Source: Robertkochia sediminum (lineage in GTDB: Bacteria > Bacteroidota > Bacteroidia > Flavobacteriales > Flavobacteriaceae). Taken from it: a stretch of DNA of 64,000 bases. The notes under the pieces are model-generated. The model did no database searches and was not told the DNA's origin. It saw only the letters and a program-made list of their open reading frames with translations. The DNA is taken from NCBI RefSeq assembly GCF_016786255.1, contig NZ_JADMKT010000072.1:55984-119983 (forward strand). Reading direction: 5' to 3'. The translations under genes and the position numbers were made by a program. Below, one piece after another: positions 28,068 to 37,388 of the stretch (position 1 is its first letter; the number at the start of each line of letters is the position of its first letter).

Positions 28068-28439
28068 CTAATAACGCGACAAAATCCCGTTAATTATATG
28101 TGGGAGGTGGCTTTTTAAATTTTACACGAATACCACTCAAAACAACTCCAACATGCTCAGCATCAAAAGAAAATACTTACGCTCATTGTTATGAGCCGGA
28201 GGTTCAGAAGTCAATTTTTTAAAAAAATATGCATCCACTCCCTCGCTGTCGGGGGCACTTCTAATGACAATGATCATCCCTGCAAACAACTGCACAACAG
28301 CTTTTTGACCATGTCGCAGTTGAGAAATTATCCCGGCGACGGGCTTCAATTTCAGTAAATACGACAAGCCGCCGGTAAAAATTGTAGGTAGGAAACCACG
28401 AGATAGTCCTTATATTTACCGGTAACAAATCAAACCTAT
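28068..28439. other. Non-coding stretch between the TPR operon and ftsE
   Basis: About 370 bases without a convincing gene. A 76-codon minus-strand reading frame (28137-28367) exists, but it has no recognisable domain, signal or promoter and I do not call it. The last 40 bases hold an AT-rich stretch (TATATTTA at about 28411) that could be a weak ftsE promoter. Confidence 0.5.
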
Positions 28440-29123
28440 ATGAGCGAAGTCATTCTGGAGTTACGTGATGTAGCCATCTATCAAAAGGACAACCTGGTAT
28501 TAAGTGAGATCAATCTTTCTATAAACAGGGGTGAATTTGTTTACCTGATCGGAAAGACCGGTAGCGGTAAAAGTAGTTTTATGAAAACCCTCTACGGTGA
28601 CCTGCCCCTTACACAGGGGTCGGGAGAGATCGTAGACTTTGACCTTCGCGCTCTTAAAGAAAAGGACATTCCCTTTTTAAGAAGAAAACTGGGGATCGTA
28701 TTCCAGGACTTCAAACTCCTCCCCGACCGCACCATTCACAACAACCTGATGTTCGTGCTCAAGGCTACGGGATGGACCAATAAAGAACTTATAGATCAAA
28801 AGATCGAGGAGGTACTCAAAAAGGTTGGCATGGCTACCAAAGGCTTTAAGTTTCCGCATCAGTTATCAGGAGGAGAGCAACAACGTGTGGCCATTGCCAG
28901 GGCTTTACTCAACGACCCGGAACTTATTCTTGCCGATGAGCCTACGGGGAATCTCGATCCGCAAACCAGCGTAGAGGTCATGAAGGTCCTTAAGGAGATC
29001 AACGACAGCGGTCGTACCATTCTGATGGCTACCCACGACTATGCCCTGTTGTTAAAATTCCCCTCGAAAACCCTGAAATGTGATGGTAGTAAGGTCTTTG
29101 AGGTCGTGCAAAAAACCGTGTGA
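28440..29123 (+). CDS. ftsE: Cell-division ATPase FtsE
   Basis: The 227-residue ABC ATPase carries Walker A GKTGSGKSS at 38-46, signature LSGGE at 142-146 and Walker B LILADE at 162-167. FtsE works with FtsX at the inner membrane to activate peptidoglycan hydrolases during division. No ftsX is present next to it in this window, so the partner must be encoded elsewhere. The overall similarity is to FtsE rather than LolD, but the two families are close. Confidence 0.85.
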   Translation: MSEVILELRDVAIYQKDNLVLSEINLSINRGEFVYLIGKTGSGKSSFMKTLYGDLPLTQGSGEIVDFDLRALKEKDIPFLRRKLGIVFQDFKLLPDRTIHNNLMFVLKATGWTNKELIDQKIEEVLKKVGMATKGFKFPHQLSGGEQQRVAIARALLNDPELILADEPTGNLDPQTSVEVMKVLKEINDSGRTILMATHDYALLLKFPSKTLKCDGSKVFEVVQKTV

Positions 29124-29219
29124 TCACAGCTGTACTAACGCGGTCGGCAAAAGAAAAGCCCTCATTTACCTTTAAAAGCCTTATTTTTAACCTATTGACC
29201 ACGAAAAAACAACAATCCT

Positions 29220-29972
29220 ATGCAAATTCTTGGCATTGATGTGGGAGGATCCGGAATAAAGGGTGCCATAGTTGATATTGCCACGGGAAAAATGCTTACC
29301 GAGCGTTTTCGTATTCCCACTCCGCATCCTGCAACCCCGGCTGCAGTGACCCATGTAATAGAAGAGATCGTAAAACACCATAACTGGGAAGGCCCCGTTG
29401 GGGTCGGATTTCCCACTTCTATCAAGAATGGGATCTGCCTGACCGAAAGTAATCTGCACAAACAATGGGTTGGTGTAAATGCCGAAACCTATTTTAGCGA
29501 ATCCATCGGTCTGCCTTTCAGGGTGATCAATGATGCCGATGCTGCTGCCCTGGCCGAGATGCGTATTGGAGCCGGTAAGAATAAAAGCGGACTTGTTATT
29601 GTGGTTACCCTGGGTACCGGGATAGGCTCCGGAGTATTCTTTAACGGGAAGCTCATTCCGAATTGCGAGTTGGGGCAAATGCACTATAATGACTATCAGA
29701 AAATAGAACACTATGCAGCTAATTCGGTTCGTAAGCACCACGACCTTCCGTTTGGCAAGTGGGGAAAAAGAGTGAATAAAGTACTTAATTACTACCACTT
29801 GATCTTTTCACCAGACCTCTTTATCATGGGTGGTGGAGGTGCCAAACACCTCTCCAAAATAGAACCCCAGATAAGCGTACCTGTTCCGGTGATCGCTGCC
29901 AGAACCCTGAATGAAGCCGGGATCATAGGTGCGGCCATGGCCGGTGAAGAGCTGGTGAAAGGGAGGGCATAA
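29220..29972 (+). CDS. ROK-family polyphosphate-glucokinase-like kinase
   Basis: A 250-residue sugar kinase of the ROK fold. It begins with the phosphate-binding DVGGSGIKG (7-15), carries [12 protein letters not shown] and [17 protein letters not shown], and has the PNCELGQ segment that parallels the PN(T)ELGH of polyphosphate glucokinases. Length and motifs favour glucose phosphorylation from polyphosphate and/or ATP, but donor specificity cannot be read from sequence. Its last codons overlap the start of a dispersed repeat (GGAGGGCATAAC). Confidence 0.82.
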   Translation: MQILGIDVGGSGIKGAIVDIATGKMLTERFRIPTPHPATPAAVTHVIEEIVKHHNWEGPVGVGFPTSIKNGICLTESNLHKQWVGVNAETYFSESIGLPFRVINDADAAALAEMRIGAGKNKSGLVIVVTLGTGIGSGVFFNGKLIPNCELGQMHYNDYQKIEHYAANSVRKHHDLPFGKWGKRVNKVLNYYHLIFSPDLFIMGGGGAKHLSKIEPQISVPVPVIAARTLNEAGIIGAAMAGEELVKGRA

Positions 29973-30013
29973 CTGAATAACCGTTTAACCATATAACCGC
30001 ATAACCTTATAAC
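29961..30013 (+). repeat. Partial third copy of the dispersed spacer repeat
   Basis: GGAGGGCATAAC at 29962-29973 and a 26-base stretch at 29988-30013 match 31836-31872 of copy 2 in the same orientation (22 of 26 in the second part). The repeat runs from the stop codon of the kinase gene to the start of the cupin gene. Confidence 0.65.
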
Positions 30014-30016
30014 TTT

Positions 30017-30334
30017 ATGGACCTCGAACTTAAAGACATCCCCGCTAAAGAGATCATTCCGGGATTCCACGGAAAGATGATCCACACCCCCAAATCGACC
30101 ATTGCCTATTGGGAGGTTGAAGCGGGAGCCGAGATCCCTGAACACAGCCATTACCACGAACAGATCATGCAGGTTACCGAAGGTGAGTTCGAACTCACCG
30201 TAGACGGCAAAAAAAGAGTCTATGGTCCCGGAACCGTAGTCTACCTGGAACCCCACATCAAACACGGAGGCAAGGCCCTTACCCCGTGTAAGATCACCGA
30301 TATATTTTGTCCGCCAAGAGAAGAATACCAATAA
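30017..30334 (+). CDS. Small cupin-domain protein
   Basis: A single 105-residue cupin barrel. Metal-binding motif 1 is visible as PEHSHYHEQIMQVTEGEFELTV (HxHxxxE form) and motif 2 as GTVVYLEPHIKHGG. These residues would hold a divalent metal. Such small cupins may be isomerases, dioxygenases or ligand sensors. It lies 3 bases before the SDR gene, which suggests a shared small-molecule pathway that I cannot name. Confidence 0.85.
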   Translation: MDLELKDIPAKEIIPGFHGKMIHTPKSTIAYWEVEAGAEIPEHSHYHEQIMQVTEGEFELTVDGKKRVYGPGTVVYLEPHIKHGGKALTPCKITDIFCPPREEYQ

Positions 30335-30337
30335 GTC

Positions 30338-31123
30338 ATGGAGATCTCACTACAAGGAAAACACGCCCTCGTAGGGGGTAGCAGTAAAGGCATAGGTGAA
30401 GGCATAGCCAGAGTACTCGCTGGCAGCGGAGCCTCTGTTACCCTGATGGGACGCAGTAAAGGCAAACTGGAACAACTTACGCAGGAATTGGATAGTTCCC
30501 GCGGACAGGTACATCGGTATATCGTGACCGATATGGTAGAACTGGACCGTTTTAAAGAGTGTATTCGCAATTTTTTGAGAGAACACCCGGCAGACATCCT
30601 CGTGAACAACACTCCTGGACCGCCACCCGGTTATGTAAGCGAGTTGGAAGACAGTGCCTATGACAAGGCCTTCGACCTGTTGTTTCGCACCATTAACTAC
30701 ACGACAACGATCGCTACAGAACATATGAAGGCCAACAAGTTCGGTCGCATCATCAACGTTACCTCGGTAACCGTAAAAGAACCGAAGCCAGAACTCGTGC
30801 TTTCCAATACCATACGCGCTGCGATCATTACCTGGTCCAAATCCCTTGCACAGGAATTGGGCCCCTACGGCATCACGGTGAACAACATTCTTACGGGGTA
30901 CTTCGATACCGAACGCCTGGAAGCGGTGAATCGGAAAAAGGCAGAGCGTACCGGTAAGAGCTTGGCCCAATTAGAGCAGGAAATGGCAGAGCAGAACGCC
31001 TTAAAACGCATAGGAACAACAGCAGAGTACGGATACCTGGTAAGCTTTCTCGCTTCAGATAAGGCTGCCTACCTTACAGGCACTTCCATTCCGCTTGACG
31101 GGGGTTACCTGCGATCGGTATAG
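30338..31123 (+). CDS. SDR-family protein lacking the catalytic Tyr and Lys
   Basis: The 261-residue Rossmann protein resembles 3-oxoacyl-ACP reductases in fold. The cofactor motif is altered to GGSSKGIG (13-20). The catalytic serine is present at 143, but the YxxxK pair is replaced by Ser156 and Arg160. These changes are typical of a known SDR subgroup with an imperfect active site, so this is probably not a sequencing error. Classical ketoreductase activity is doubtful. It is co-transcribed with the cupin gene. Confidence 0.85.
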   Translation: MEISLQGKHALVGGSSKGIGEGIARVLAGSGASVTLMGRSKGKLEQLTQELDSSRGQVHRYIVTDMVELDRFKECIRNFLREHPADILVNNTPGPPPGYVSELEDSAYDKAFDLLFRTINYTTTIATEHMKANKFGRIINVTSVTVKEPKPELVLSNTIRAAIITWSKSLAQELGPYGITVNNILTGYFDTERLEAVNRKKAERTGKSLAQLEQEMAEQNALKRIGTTAEYGYLVSFLASDKAAYLTGTSIPLDGGYLRSV

Positions 31124-31169
31124 ATCGGGAACACTGCGAACGCTAAGAATTACAAACGAGCTTTAGGCG

Positions 31170-31640
31170 ATGAAGGAGACCATCGAGATCATAAGGACGA
31201 ATACCCACCACAAGGATTTTCTTATGCTGGTAAGGGCCCTTGATGCCTATCTGGCCATTACCGATGGCGACGAACACGACTTTTACGACCAGTTCAATAA
31301 GCTGGACCATATAGACTGTGTTATTCTGCTCTATGTGGACGGCATACCTGCCGCCTGCGGGGCGATAAAACCCTACGACCGTGACAGTGCAGAGATCAAA
31401 AGAATGTTCACCACAGAGGCCTGCCGCGGGAAACGACTGGCCGGCAAGGTGCTGCACGCTTTGGAACAATGGGCAGCAGAACTCGGATTCTCCCGATGCA
31501 TCTTAGAAACCGGCACGCGTCAAAAGGCAGCCATCGCCCTCTATGAACGATCCGGTTACCGTTATATGCCCTGCTACGGTCAATATCAAGGTATGGAGAA
31601 CAGCAGGTGTTTTGAGAAGAAGTTAGTGGGAAGTAGTTAG
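31170..31640 (+). CDS. GNAT-family N-acetyltransferase
   Basis: A 156-residue GNAT fold. The acetyl-CoA-binding region RMFTTEACRGKRLAGKVLHALE carries the R/Q-x-x-G-x-G/A pattern (RGKRLA), followed by CILETGTRQKAAIALYERSGY, the usual beta5-alpha4 segment. The acceptor is unknown. It is followed directly by copy 2 of the repeat spacer. Confidence 0.85.
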   Translation: MKETIEIIRTNTHHKDFLMLVRALDAYLAITDGDEHDFYDQFNKLDHIDCVILLYVDGIPAACGAIKPYDRDSAEIKRMFTTEACRGKRLAGKVLHALEQWAAELGFSRCILETGTRQKAAIALYERSGYRYMPCYGQYQGMENSRCFEKKLVGSS

Positions 31641-31880
31641 TAGGGAGTAGGGAGTAGGGAGTAGGGAATGGAGAATCGAGAATCGGAAACCACCCCGTCA
31701 GTGCCATGCACGGACACCCCTCCTTTAAAAGGAGGGGAGAAATCCCAACTTTTATTAGATTGCCTAACTGAATCACCGTGTCACTGCATCACTGCATAAC
31801 CGCATCACTGTCTTACCCTCAGAAGCTTTAGCGAAGGAGGGCATAACCATATCACCTCATAACCTTATCACCTCATAACA
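31641..31880 (-). repeat. Repeat-filled convergent spacer, copy 2
   Basis: Read on the minus strand this spacer opens at the T-run of the typA terminator with GTTATGAGGTGATAAGG. It continues with GGTTATGCCCTCCTTCGC and AAGACAGTGATGCGGT, the GACGGGGTGGTTTCC segment, and ends with CCCTACT units at the GNAT stop. Order and boundaries match copy 1 at 12211-12691, but it is half as long and inverted. It contains no gene. Confidence 0.8.
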
Positions 31881-31911
31881 AAAAAAAGAGCCCGAATGGG
31901 CTCTTTTTTTT
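31880..31911. terminator. Bidirectional terminator, typA/GNAT
   Basis: Eight A, a perfect GAGCCC/GGGCTC stem (31888-31893 with 31898-31903) with a four-base loop, and nine T. It ends typA and can end transcripts coming through the repeat spacer. Confidence 0.9.
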
Positions 31912-33716
31912 TATCCTATCTGCTTTTGCATACGCTTACGTTCGTTCTCGTCGAGGTAGATCTTTCTAAGACGCATATGGTTTGGAGTTACCTCCACATA
32001 CTCATCTTTCTGGATGTACTCGAGGGCTTCTTCAAGCGAGAACTTGATCGGCGGAGCGAGCTTCACCTTATCGTCGGCACCGGCCGAACGGATGTTGGTG
32101 AGTTTCTTGGTCTTGGTAACGTTCACCGTCATATCATCTCCTCTGGAGTTCTCTCCGATCACCTGTCCGGTATAGATATCCTCTCCCGGGTGAATAAAGA
32201 AACGTCCTCTTTCCTGAAGTTTATCCATAGAGTAAGGAATTGAAGTTCCTTTTTCCATAGAGATCAGCGAACCATTGATACGTCCCGGAATTTCTCCTTT
32301 GTATGGTTGGTATTCCAGGAAGCGGTGGTTCATGATCGCTTCACCTGCAGTAGCGGTGAGGAGTTGGTTACGGAGTCCGATAATTCCTCGGGAAGGAATA
32401 TTAAAACGGATCACCATACGCTCTCCTTTAGGCTCCATGCTCAGCATTTCACCTTTACGCTGGGTTACCATTTCTACAGCACGTCCGGAAACATCTTCCG
32501 GAAGGTCGATGGTCAACTCTTCAACAGGCTCACATTTTACCCCGTCGATCTCTTTGATGATCACCTGGGGCTGCCCGATCTGCAGCTCATACCCTTCTCT
32601 TCTCATGGTTTCGATCAATACCGAAAGGTGAAGTACCCCTCTACCAAATACCATGAATTTATCGGCACTGTCTGTAGGGTGTACCCTCAGCGCCAGGTTC
32701 TTTTCAAGCTCGCGCTCCAGGCGCTCCTTAATATGTCTTGAGGTAACGAATTTACCGTCTTTACCAAAGAAAGGCGAATCGTTGATCGTAAAGAGCATAC
32801 TCATGGTAGGCTCATCGATCGCGATGGTTGGCAAGGCTTCAGGATTCTCGAAATCGGCAATGGTATCCCCGATATCGAATCCGTCCAATCCGGCAATGGC
32901 ACAGATATCTCCGGCCTGCACTTCTTCTACCTTCTTACGTCCGAGTCCGTCAAACTCATGAAGCTCCTTGATCTTCGCTTTCGCGATAGAACCGTCTCTT
33001 TTCACCAAAGAAACGTTCATATTAGATCTCAGTACACCTCTTTGCAGTCTTCCGATCGCGATACGACCGGTAAACGATGAATAATCTAAAGAGGTAATAA
33101 GCATTTGTGTACTCCCCTCTTCCACTTTAGGAGAAGGGATATGTTCTACCACCATATCCAATAGTGGCTCGATATTCTCGGTTTGCTTGTTCCAGTCGTC
33201 AGACATCCAGTTGTTCTTGGCAGAACCGTAAACGGTAGGGAAATCGAGCTGCCACTCTTCTGCACCGAGTTCGAACATCAGGTCAAAAACAGACTCGTGT
33301 ACCTCGTCGGGGGTACAGTTTTCCTTATCTACCTTATTCACGACCACGATAGGCTTGAGCTTCATCTCGATGGCCTTTTGCAGTACAAAACGCGTTTGTG
33401 GCATAGGCCCTTCAAAGGCGTCAACCAGGAGCAATACCCCATCGGCCATGTTCAGTACCCTTTCTACCTCTCCTCCGAAATCGGCGTGACCGGGAGTATC
33501 AATGATATTGATCTTGGTCCCCTTATAGTTCACCGAAACGTTCTTAGAAAGGATGGTGATACCACGCTCCCTCTCCAGGTCGTTATTGTCAAGGATCAGT
33601 TCTCCCGTTTCCTGGTTATCCCTGAACAATTCACAATGGTGCAGGATCTTGTCAACCAGGGTAGTTTTACCGTGGTCAACGTGCGCGATGATCGCAATAT
33701 TTTTAATGGATGTCAT
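31911..33716 (-). CDS. typA: Translational GTPase TypA/BipA
   Basis: The 601-residue ribosome-binding GTPase supports 50S assembly and stress growth. It shows G1 AHVDHGKTT (11-19), the switch segment [12 protein letters not shown]3 [10 protein letters not shown] and G4 NKVDKEN, then EF-G-like domains and the BipA-specific C-terminal domain. Length and order are normal. It has its own promoter and diverges from kdsA. Confidence 0.96.
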   Translation of the reverse strand: MTSIKNIAIIAHVDHGKTTLVDKILHHCELFRDNQETGELILDNNDLERERGITILSKNVSVNYKGTKINIIDTPGHADFGGEVERVLNMADGVLLLVDAFEGPMPQTRFVLQKAIEMKLKPIVVVNKVDKENCTPDEVHESVFDLMFELGAEEWQLDFPTVYGSAKNNWMSDDWNKQTENIEPLLDMVVEHIPSPKVEEGSTQMLITSLDYSSFTGRIAIGRLQRGVLRSNMNVSLVKRDGSIAKAKIKELHEFDGLGRKKVEEVQAGDICAIAGLDGFDIGDTIADFENPEALPTIAIDEPTMSMLFTINDSPFFGKDGKFVTSRHIKERLERELEKNLALRVHPTDSADKFMVFGRGVLHLSVLIETMRREGYELQIGQPQVIIKEIDGVKCEPVEELTIDLPEDVSGRAVEMVTQRKGEMLSMEPKGERMVIRFNIPSRGIIGLRNQLLTATAGEAIMNHRFLEYQPYKGEIPGRINGSLISMEKGTSIPYSMDKLQERGRFFIHPGEDIYTGQVIGENSRGDDMTVNVTKTKKLTNIRSAGADDKVKLAPPIKFSLEEALEYIQKDEYVEVTPNHMRLRKIYLDENERKRMQKQIG

Positions 33717-33739
33717 TCTGGCAATTTATTTTAAAGGCG

Positions 33740-33747
33740 CAAAGGTA
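33740..33747 (-). promoter_or_regulatory. Promoter -7 box of typA
   Basis: Minus-strand TACCTTTG fits TAnnTTTG, 23 bases before the ATG. Confidence 0.65.
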
Positions 33748-33874
33748 CGCTATTCTTTTAGTTGAATAACGTTATTCCTAAAAATAATTTCACCAGACAC
33801 TCAAACACTACCATACTGTATATAAGAAGATTACACCGCAACTAAGGCTATACCCCTACCCACATCAAATTCTT

Positions 33875-33889
33875 CATCCGGGGGTAAGA
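33875..33889 (+). repeat. 15-base leader element shared with the LysR gene
   Basis: CATCCGGGGGTAAGA occurs here, 28 bases before the kdsA -7 box, and again at 40982-40996 before the LysR gene. In both places a CCCC tract about 12-20 bases upstream could pair with the GGGG. Confidence 0.5.
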
Positions 33890-33916
33890 GGTATGTATAC
33901 ATAGCGTTTAAAATAG

Positions 33917-33924
33917 TATCTTTG
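33917..33924 (+). promoter_or_regulatory. Promoter -7 box of kdsA
   Basis: TATCTTTG fits TAnnTTTG, 20 bases before the ATG. Confidence 0.65.
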
Positions 33925-33944
33925 CGCCTAAATTTATCGAAACC

Positions 33945-34766
33945 ATGAAACTGGAAAATATTCCTCAGATAAAACACCTCAACAGTGACAATTTCTTTTT
34001 ACTGGCCGGTCCTTGCGCTATCGAAGGCGAAGACATGGCCCTTAGAATTGCCGAAAAAGTAGTTGAGATCACCAATAAACTGGAAATTCCCTATGTCTTT
34101 AAAGGGAGTTTTAAAAAGGCCAACAGAAGCCGTATTGATTCTTTTACCGGGATCGGAGATGAGAAAGCGCTCAAGATCCTGAGAAAGGTTTCTGAGACTT
34201 TCGAAGTACCTACCATCACCGATATTCACGAGGTTTCGGATGCCGCTTTGGCCGCCGAATATGTAGACATTCTGCAGATCCCTGCCTTTTTGGTGCGACA
34301 AACCGACCTTGTGGTCGCTGCAGCGAATACAGGGAAAACCGTGAACCTGAAGAAAGGACAGTTCATGAGCCCGGAAAGCATGAAGCACGCCGTGAAAAAA
34401 GTTCACGACAGCGGAAACGAACAGGCAGTGATCACCGATCGCGGAACCATGTTCGGATACCAGGACATGATCGTTGATTTTCGTGGGATCCCGACCATGA
34501 AGGAGTACGCTCCAGTTGTACTCGACGTGACCCACTCCCTCCAGCAACCTAACCAGACCAGCGGAGTTACAGGTGGGCGTCCGGATATGATCGAGACCAT
34601 TGCAAGAGCAGGTGTGGTAACCGGGGTTGACGGACTCTTTATGGAGACGCACTTTGACCCGGCAAATGCCAAGAGTGACGGTGCCAATATGCTTCACCTC
34701 GATCACCTCGAAAAGCTGCTCACTAACCTGGTGGCCATCAGAAAAACAGTGAATGCACTGAAATAG
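33945..34766 (+). CDS. kdsA: 3-deoxy-8-phosphooctulonate synthase
   Basis: The enzyme condenses arabinose 5-phosphate with PEP to make Kdo8P for lipopolysaccharide. The 273 residues show AGPCAIEGEDMALRIAE, the YVFKGSFKKANRSRIDSF segment with its substrate-binding basic residues, VTDIHEVSDA-type sequence, and DVTHSLQQPN. An Asn in KKANRS and the lack of the N-terminal metal-site Cys point to the metal-free class, though I hold that lightly. It has its own promoter and terminator. Confidence 0.95.
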   Translation: MKLENIPQIKHLNSDNFFLLAGPCAIEGEDMALRIAEKVVEITNKLEIPYVFKGSFKKANRSRIDSFTGIGDEKALKILRKVSETFEVPTITDIHEVSDAALAAEYVDILQIPAFLVRQTDLVVAAANTGKTVNLKKGQFMSPESMKHAVKKVHDSGNEQAVITDRGTMFGYQDMIVDFRGIPTMKEYAPVVLDVTHSLQQPNQTSGVTGGRPDMIETIARAGVVTGVDGLFMETHFDPANAKSDGANMLHLDHLEKLLTNLVAIRKTVNALK

Positions 34767-34790
34767 TGCGGTTCATTTAATAACAATTCA

Positions 34791-34817
34791 AAGCCGGGAA
34801 ATTCCCGGCTTTTTTTA
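34791..34817 (+). terminator. Terminator of kdsA
   Basis: A ten-pair hairpin with almost no loop to spare (34791-34800 with 34802-34811) is followed by a T-run. Confidence 0.9.
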
Positions 34818-34911
34818 TGGCTGTATCCTATCCGGAGTCCAGAATACCAAAGAGTTGTAACTTTTTTCCTAATTTGTCGTCATTATAACCGTATAACCAA
34901 AACATTTTTTC

Positions 34912-36813
34912 ATGAAAACACTACACCATCTTTCTTTTGCCTTGTTAGGACTAAGTATCGTAGCATGTCAGCAAGAGCAAAAGGAAGTAATGCCCATGAC
35001 CATTGGTGACGCCTATATTTCAAACGCCCAACCACAACAAGGCGACTCATTAACCCTCGCATACAGCACCACAGAAGAGATCGATAATATTATCATGAGC
35101 TTCAGCACAGGGGAAAAGTCATATATGAAAGATATTTCCTTTGATCAAACCGATAGCGGTATCGAAGCCAAATTAGTAGTTCCCGACAGCGTGGTGAGCA
35201 TGGCCTTTAACATGATGAACGGATTTGAAACCTTTAATGATGAGGCTATTACCTTATCGGTGGTCGATGCAGAAGGGAATCCCTTACCCGGTGCTCTAAT
35301 CGGAACGGCAAATTACCTCAAGGGTATGGGGAAGGATTTTTTCGGACACAAGACCGAAGCCGATAGCATTCTAAGCATGTATCGCAAAGAAATGGAAGCC
35401 CATCCGGAAATGGAAAGCGACCATTATATGGACTACGCAGCCCTACTCATGAAAGCAAACAGCGAAGAAGGAATCGCCCTGCTGGAAAAGAAAGCAGCCG
35501 GGATATTGGCCTCCGGAGACCTCGCTCAGGAGGATTACGAAACCCTATCGCGAATTTACATGACCATGAAAAAAGGAGCTAAGTCCGACTCTATAACCAC
35601 CCTCCTTAAAGAGCAATTCCCGAACAGTGACCCGGCAGTCGTTGAAAAATTCAATAAGATCCAGGGGATGAAAGCCCTTGAGGAAAAAGAAAAGGCTGCT
35701 AAGGAGTATTTAGCAGCACATCCTGATCACCGCGCCGCCCAATACATGATGTCGTCCCTGGCACAGGCCTACGGAAGAGCCGGTGAATACGAAAAGTTCA
35801 TGACCACCCTGGCCGACATTGAAGATGTGCAGTCCAGAGCCAGAGCAATGAATTCTGTTGCCTGGAGTCTCGCTTCTGAAGGAAAAGACCTTGATGAGGC
35901 TGCAAAGATCTCTAAGGCTTCCTTAACGGCCATTGAAGAAGCCATAGCAGCTCCGGAGTGGGATCCTGCCCGGGCTACAGAAAAAATGATGGCCATGTCG
36001 CTGGAGAGTTCTTTGGATATGTACCGGGACACCTATGCCGTGATCCTTTACAAGCAGGGCAACCTCAAAGAAGCCATTAAATACCAGGCCATGGCCGCAG
36101 GTACAGACGCTTCAGGCGATGTGAACGAACGCTATATCCAATTCCTGATCGAGGATGAGCAATACGAACTGGCTCAGGAAGAGGCATCATCATATATTGC
36201 CAACAACGTATCGAATCCTAAGATCAGGGAATACCTGGAAACCGCATATAAGGCAACAAACGAGGAAGGCTCGTATGCCGACCTCATCGCAGATCTGGAG
36301 ATGAAGGCAAGGGAGAACCTGAAGAAGGAAGTATCGAAAAAGATGATCAATAAAGACGCTTCCGGATTCTCATTAAAGAACCTCGCAGGAGAAGAAGTGG
36401 CCCTCGCCGACCTGAAAGGAAAAACCGTGATCCTGGATTTCTGGGCTTCGTGGTGCGGACCCTGTAAAGCATCATTCCCGGGAATGCAAAAAGCACAGGA
36501 AAACTATAAGGACGATGAGAATGTGGTGTTTCTCTTTATCAATACCTGGGAAGGGAAGTCTGTCGAAGAGCAGCAAGAACTAGCCGGGAATTATATTGAC
36601 AAAAGCGGATATGACTTTACGGTATTGCTCGATAACCTCGATCCGGAAAGCAGAACCTTCGAGGTGGTAACCAATTATGGGGTGAGTGGTATCCCTACCA
36701 AATTCGTTATTGGTCCCGATGGGAAAATTAAATTCCAGTCGGTTGGTTGGAGCGGCAGTATCGATAAGCTCATAACAGAACTCGATATGATGATCGAACT
36801 GGCCAGATCGTAA
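34912..36813 (+). CDS. TlpA-like thioredoxin lipoprotein with TPR-rich middle
   Basis: A 633-residue lipoprotein (signal ends IVACQQE). Residues about 30-150 form a beta-rich domain, about 150-470 are helical and TPR-like, and about 480-633 form a thioredoxin domain with the CxxC WASWCGPCK. It should act as an outward-facing disulfide reductase or isomerase in the periplasm. Such multi-domain TlpA proteins are common in Bacteroidota; their clients are not known. It appears monocistronic. Confidence 0.85.
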   Translation: MKTLHHLSFALLGLSIVACQQEQKEVMPMTIGDAYISNAQPQQGDSLTLAYSTTEEIDNIIMSFSTGEKSYMKDISFDQTDSGIEAKLVVPDSVVSMAFNMMNGFETFNDEAITLSVVDAEGNPLPGALIGTANYLKGMGKDFFGHKTEADSILSMYRKEMEAHPEMESDHYMDYAALLMKANSEEGIALLEKKAAGILASGDLAQEDYETLSRIYMTMKKGAKSDSITTLLKEQFPNSDPAVVEKFNKIQGMKALEEKEKAAKEYLAAHPDHRAAQYMMSSLAQAYGRAGEYEKFMTTLADIEDVQSRARAMNSVAWSLASEGKDLDEAAKISKASLTAIEEAIAAPEWDPARATEKMMAMSLESSLDMYRDTYAVILYKQGNLKEAIKYQAMAAGTDASGDVNERYIQFLIEDEQYELAQEEASSYIANNVSNPKIREYLETAYKATNEEGSYADLIADLEMKARENLKKEVSKKMINKDASGFSLKNLAGEEVALADLKGKTVILDFWASWCGPCKASFPGMQKAQENYKDDENVVFLFINTWEGKSVEEQQELAGNYIDKSGYDFTVLLDNLDPESRTFEVVTNYGVSGIPTKFVIGPDGKIKFQSVGWSGSIDKLITELDMMIELARS

Positions 36814-36833
36814 CGCTTTACCGTACACAGATG

Positions 36834-36861
36834 AAAAGCATCCCTTCGGGGGTGCTTTTTT
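36834..36861. terminator. Terminator after the TlpA-like gene
   Basis: AAAAGCATCCC pairs with GGGGTGCTTTT around a TTCG-type loop, followed by T. It overlaps the end of the opposing DUF1801 gene and can serve both. Confidence 0.8.
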
Positions 36862-37201
36862 AGTATAATCCGGCTGCCTCCCGCAGTACACTTTCCAATA
36901 CTTCCACATCCATATCCTCCGGCTTCTTATACCTCAGCGAACGGACGGTCTTGCGTTTCCCTGTTTCAAGATGATCGGTATTGTTAGTAAGCAAACTGCC
37001 CCGAACAATTCCCAGATCGGCGTATTTGGGGGTGGCCAGTAAATAGCAAAATGGCCTGTTCTTTAAGTAATAGAATGGTATACCGTGTTTGTATCGCATT
37101 TCAGCCTCCGGTACATGGCGCTCGATAAACACCTTAGCCTGTAATAAAAGATCTTTCCAGGGTTCTCTTTGTTGCAGTATGTATTTCTCTGCCGGATTCA
37201 T
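36860..37201 (-). CDS. DUF1801-type (YdhG-like) protein
   Basis: The start at 37201 gives 113 residues; an earlier in-frame ATG at 37267 adds a segment that does not look like the family. The pattern RYKHGIPFYYLKNRPFCYLLATPKYADLGIVRG and the closing RSLRYKKPEDMDVEVLESVLREA fit the DUF1801 fold, a small alpha-beta domain of unknown function. It converges on the TlpA-like gene. Confidence 0.72.
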   Translation of the reverse strand: MNPAEKYILQQREPWKDLLLQAKVFIERHVPEAEMRYKHGIPFYYLKNRPFCYLLATPKYADLGIVRGSLLTNNTDHLETGKRKTVRSLRYKKPEDMDVEVLESVLREAAGLY

Positions 37202-37388
37202 GAAGTTCTTTTTTGGGTGGCAATATAAGGATATCCTTTCCCGAAATTCCAGTTTAAAAAACACCAATTTTATCGTACCTTCATATCATGGCAACCAACC
37301 GGACAAAGGGTTATTTGCTATCTCCCTCTCCCCGAAGCCCATAGCTACTACCTCTTCTTATTACTTTGGCAGTATTAAATTTCAAGAT

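Noticed and set aside
28137..28367. 76-codon minus-strand frame upstream of ftsE
   Set aside because: No domain, promoter or signal, and placed in an AT-rich leader; left as non-coding.
37089..37388. Long N-terminal extension of the META-domain protein from the ATG at 37089
   Set aside because: It overlaps the opposing DUF1801 gene and would bury the lipoprotein signal that begins at 37389.
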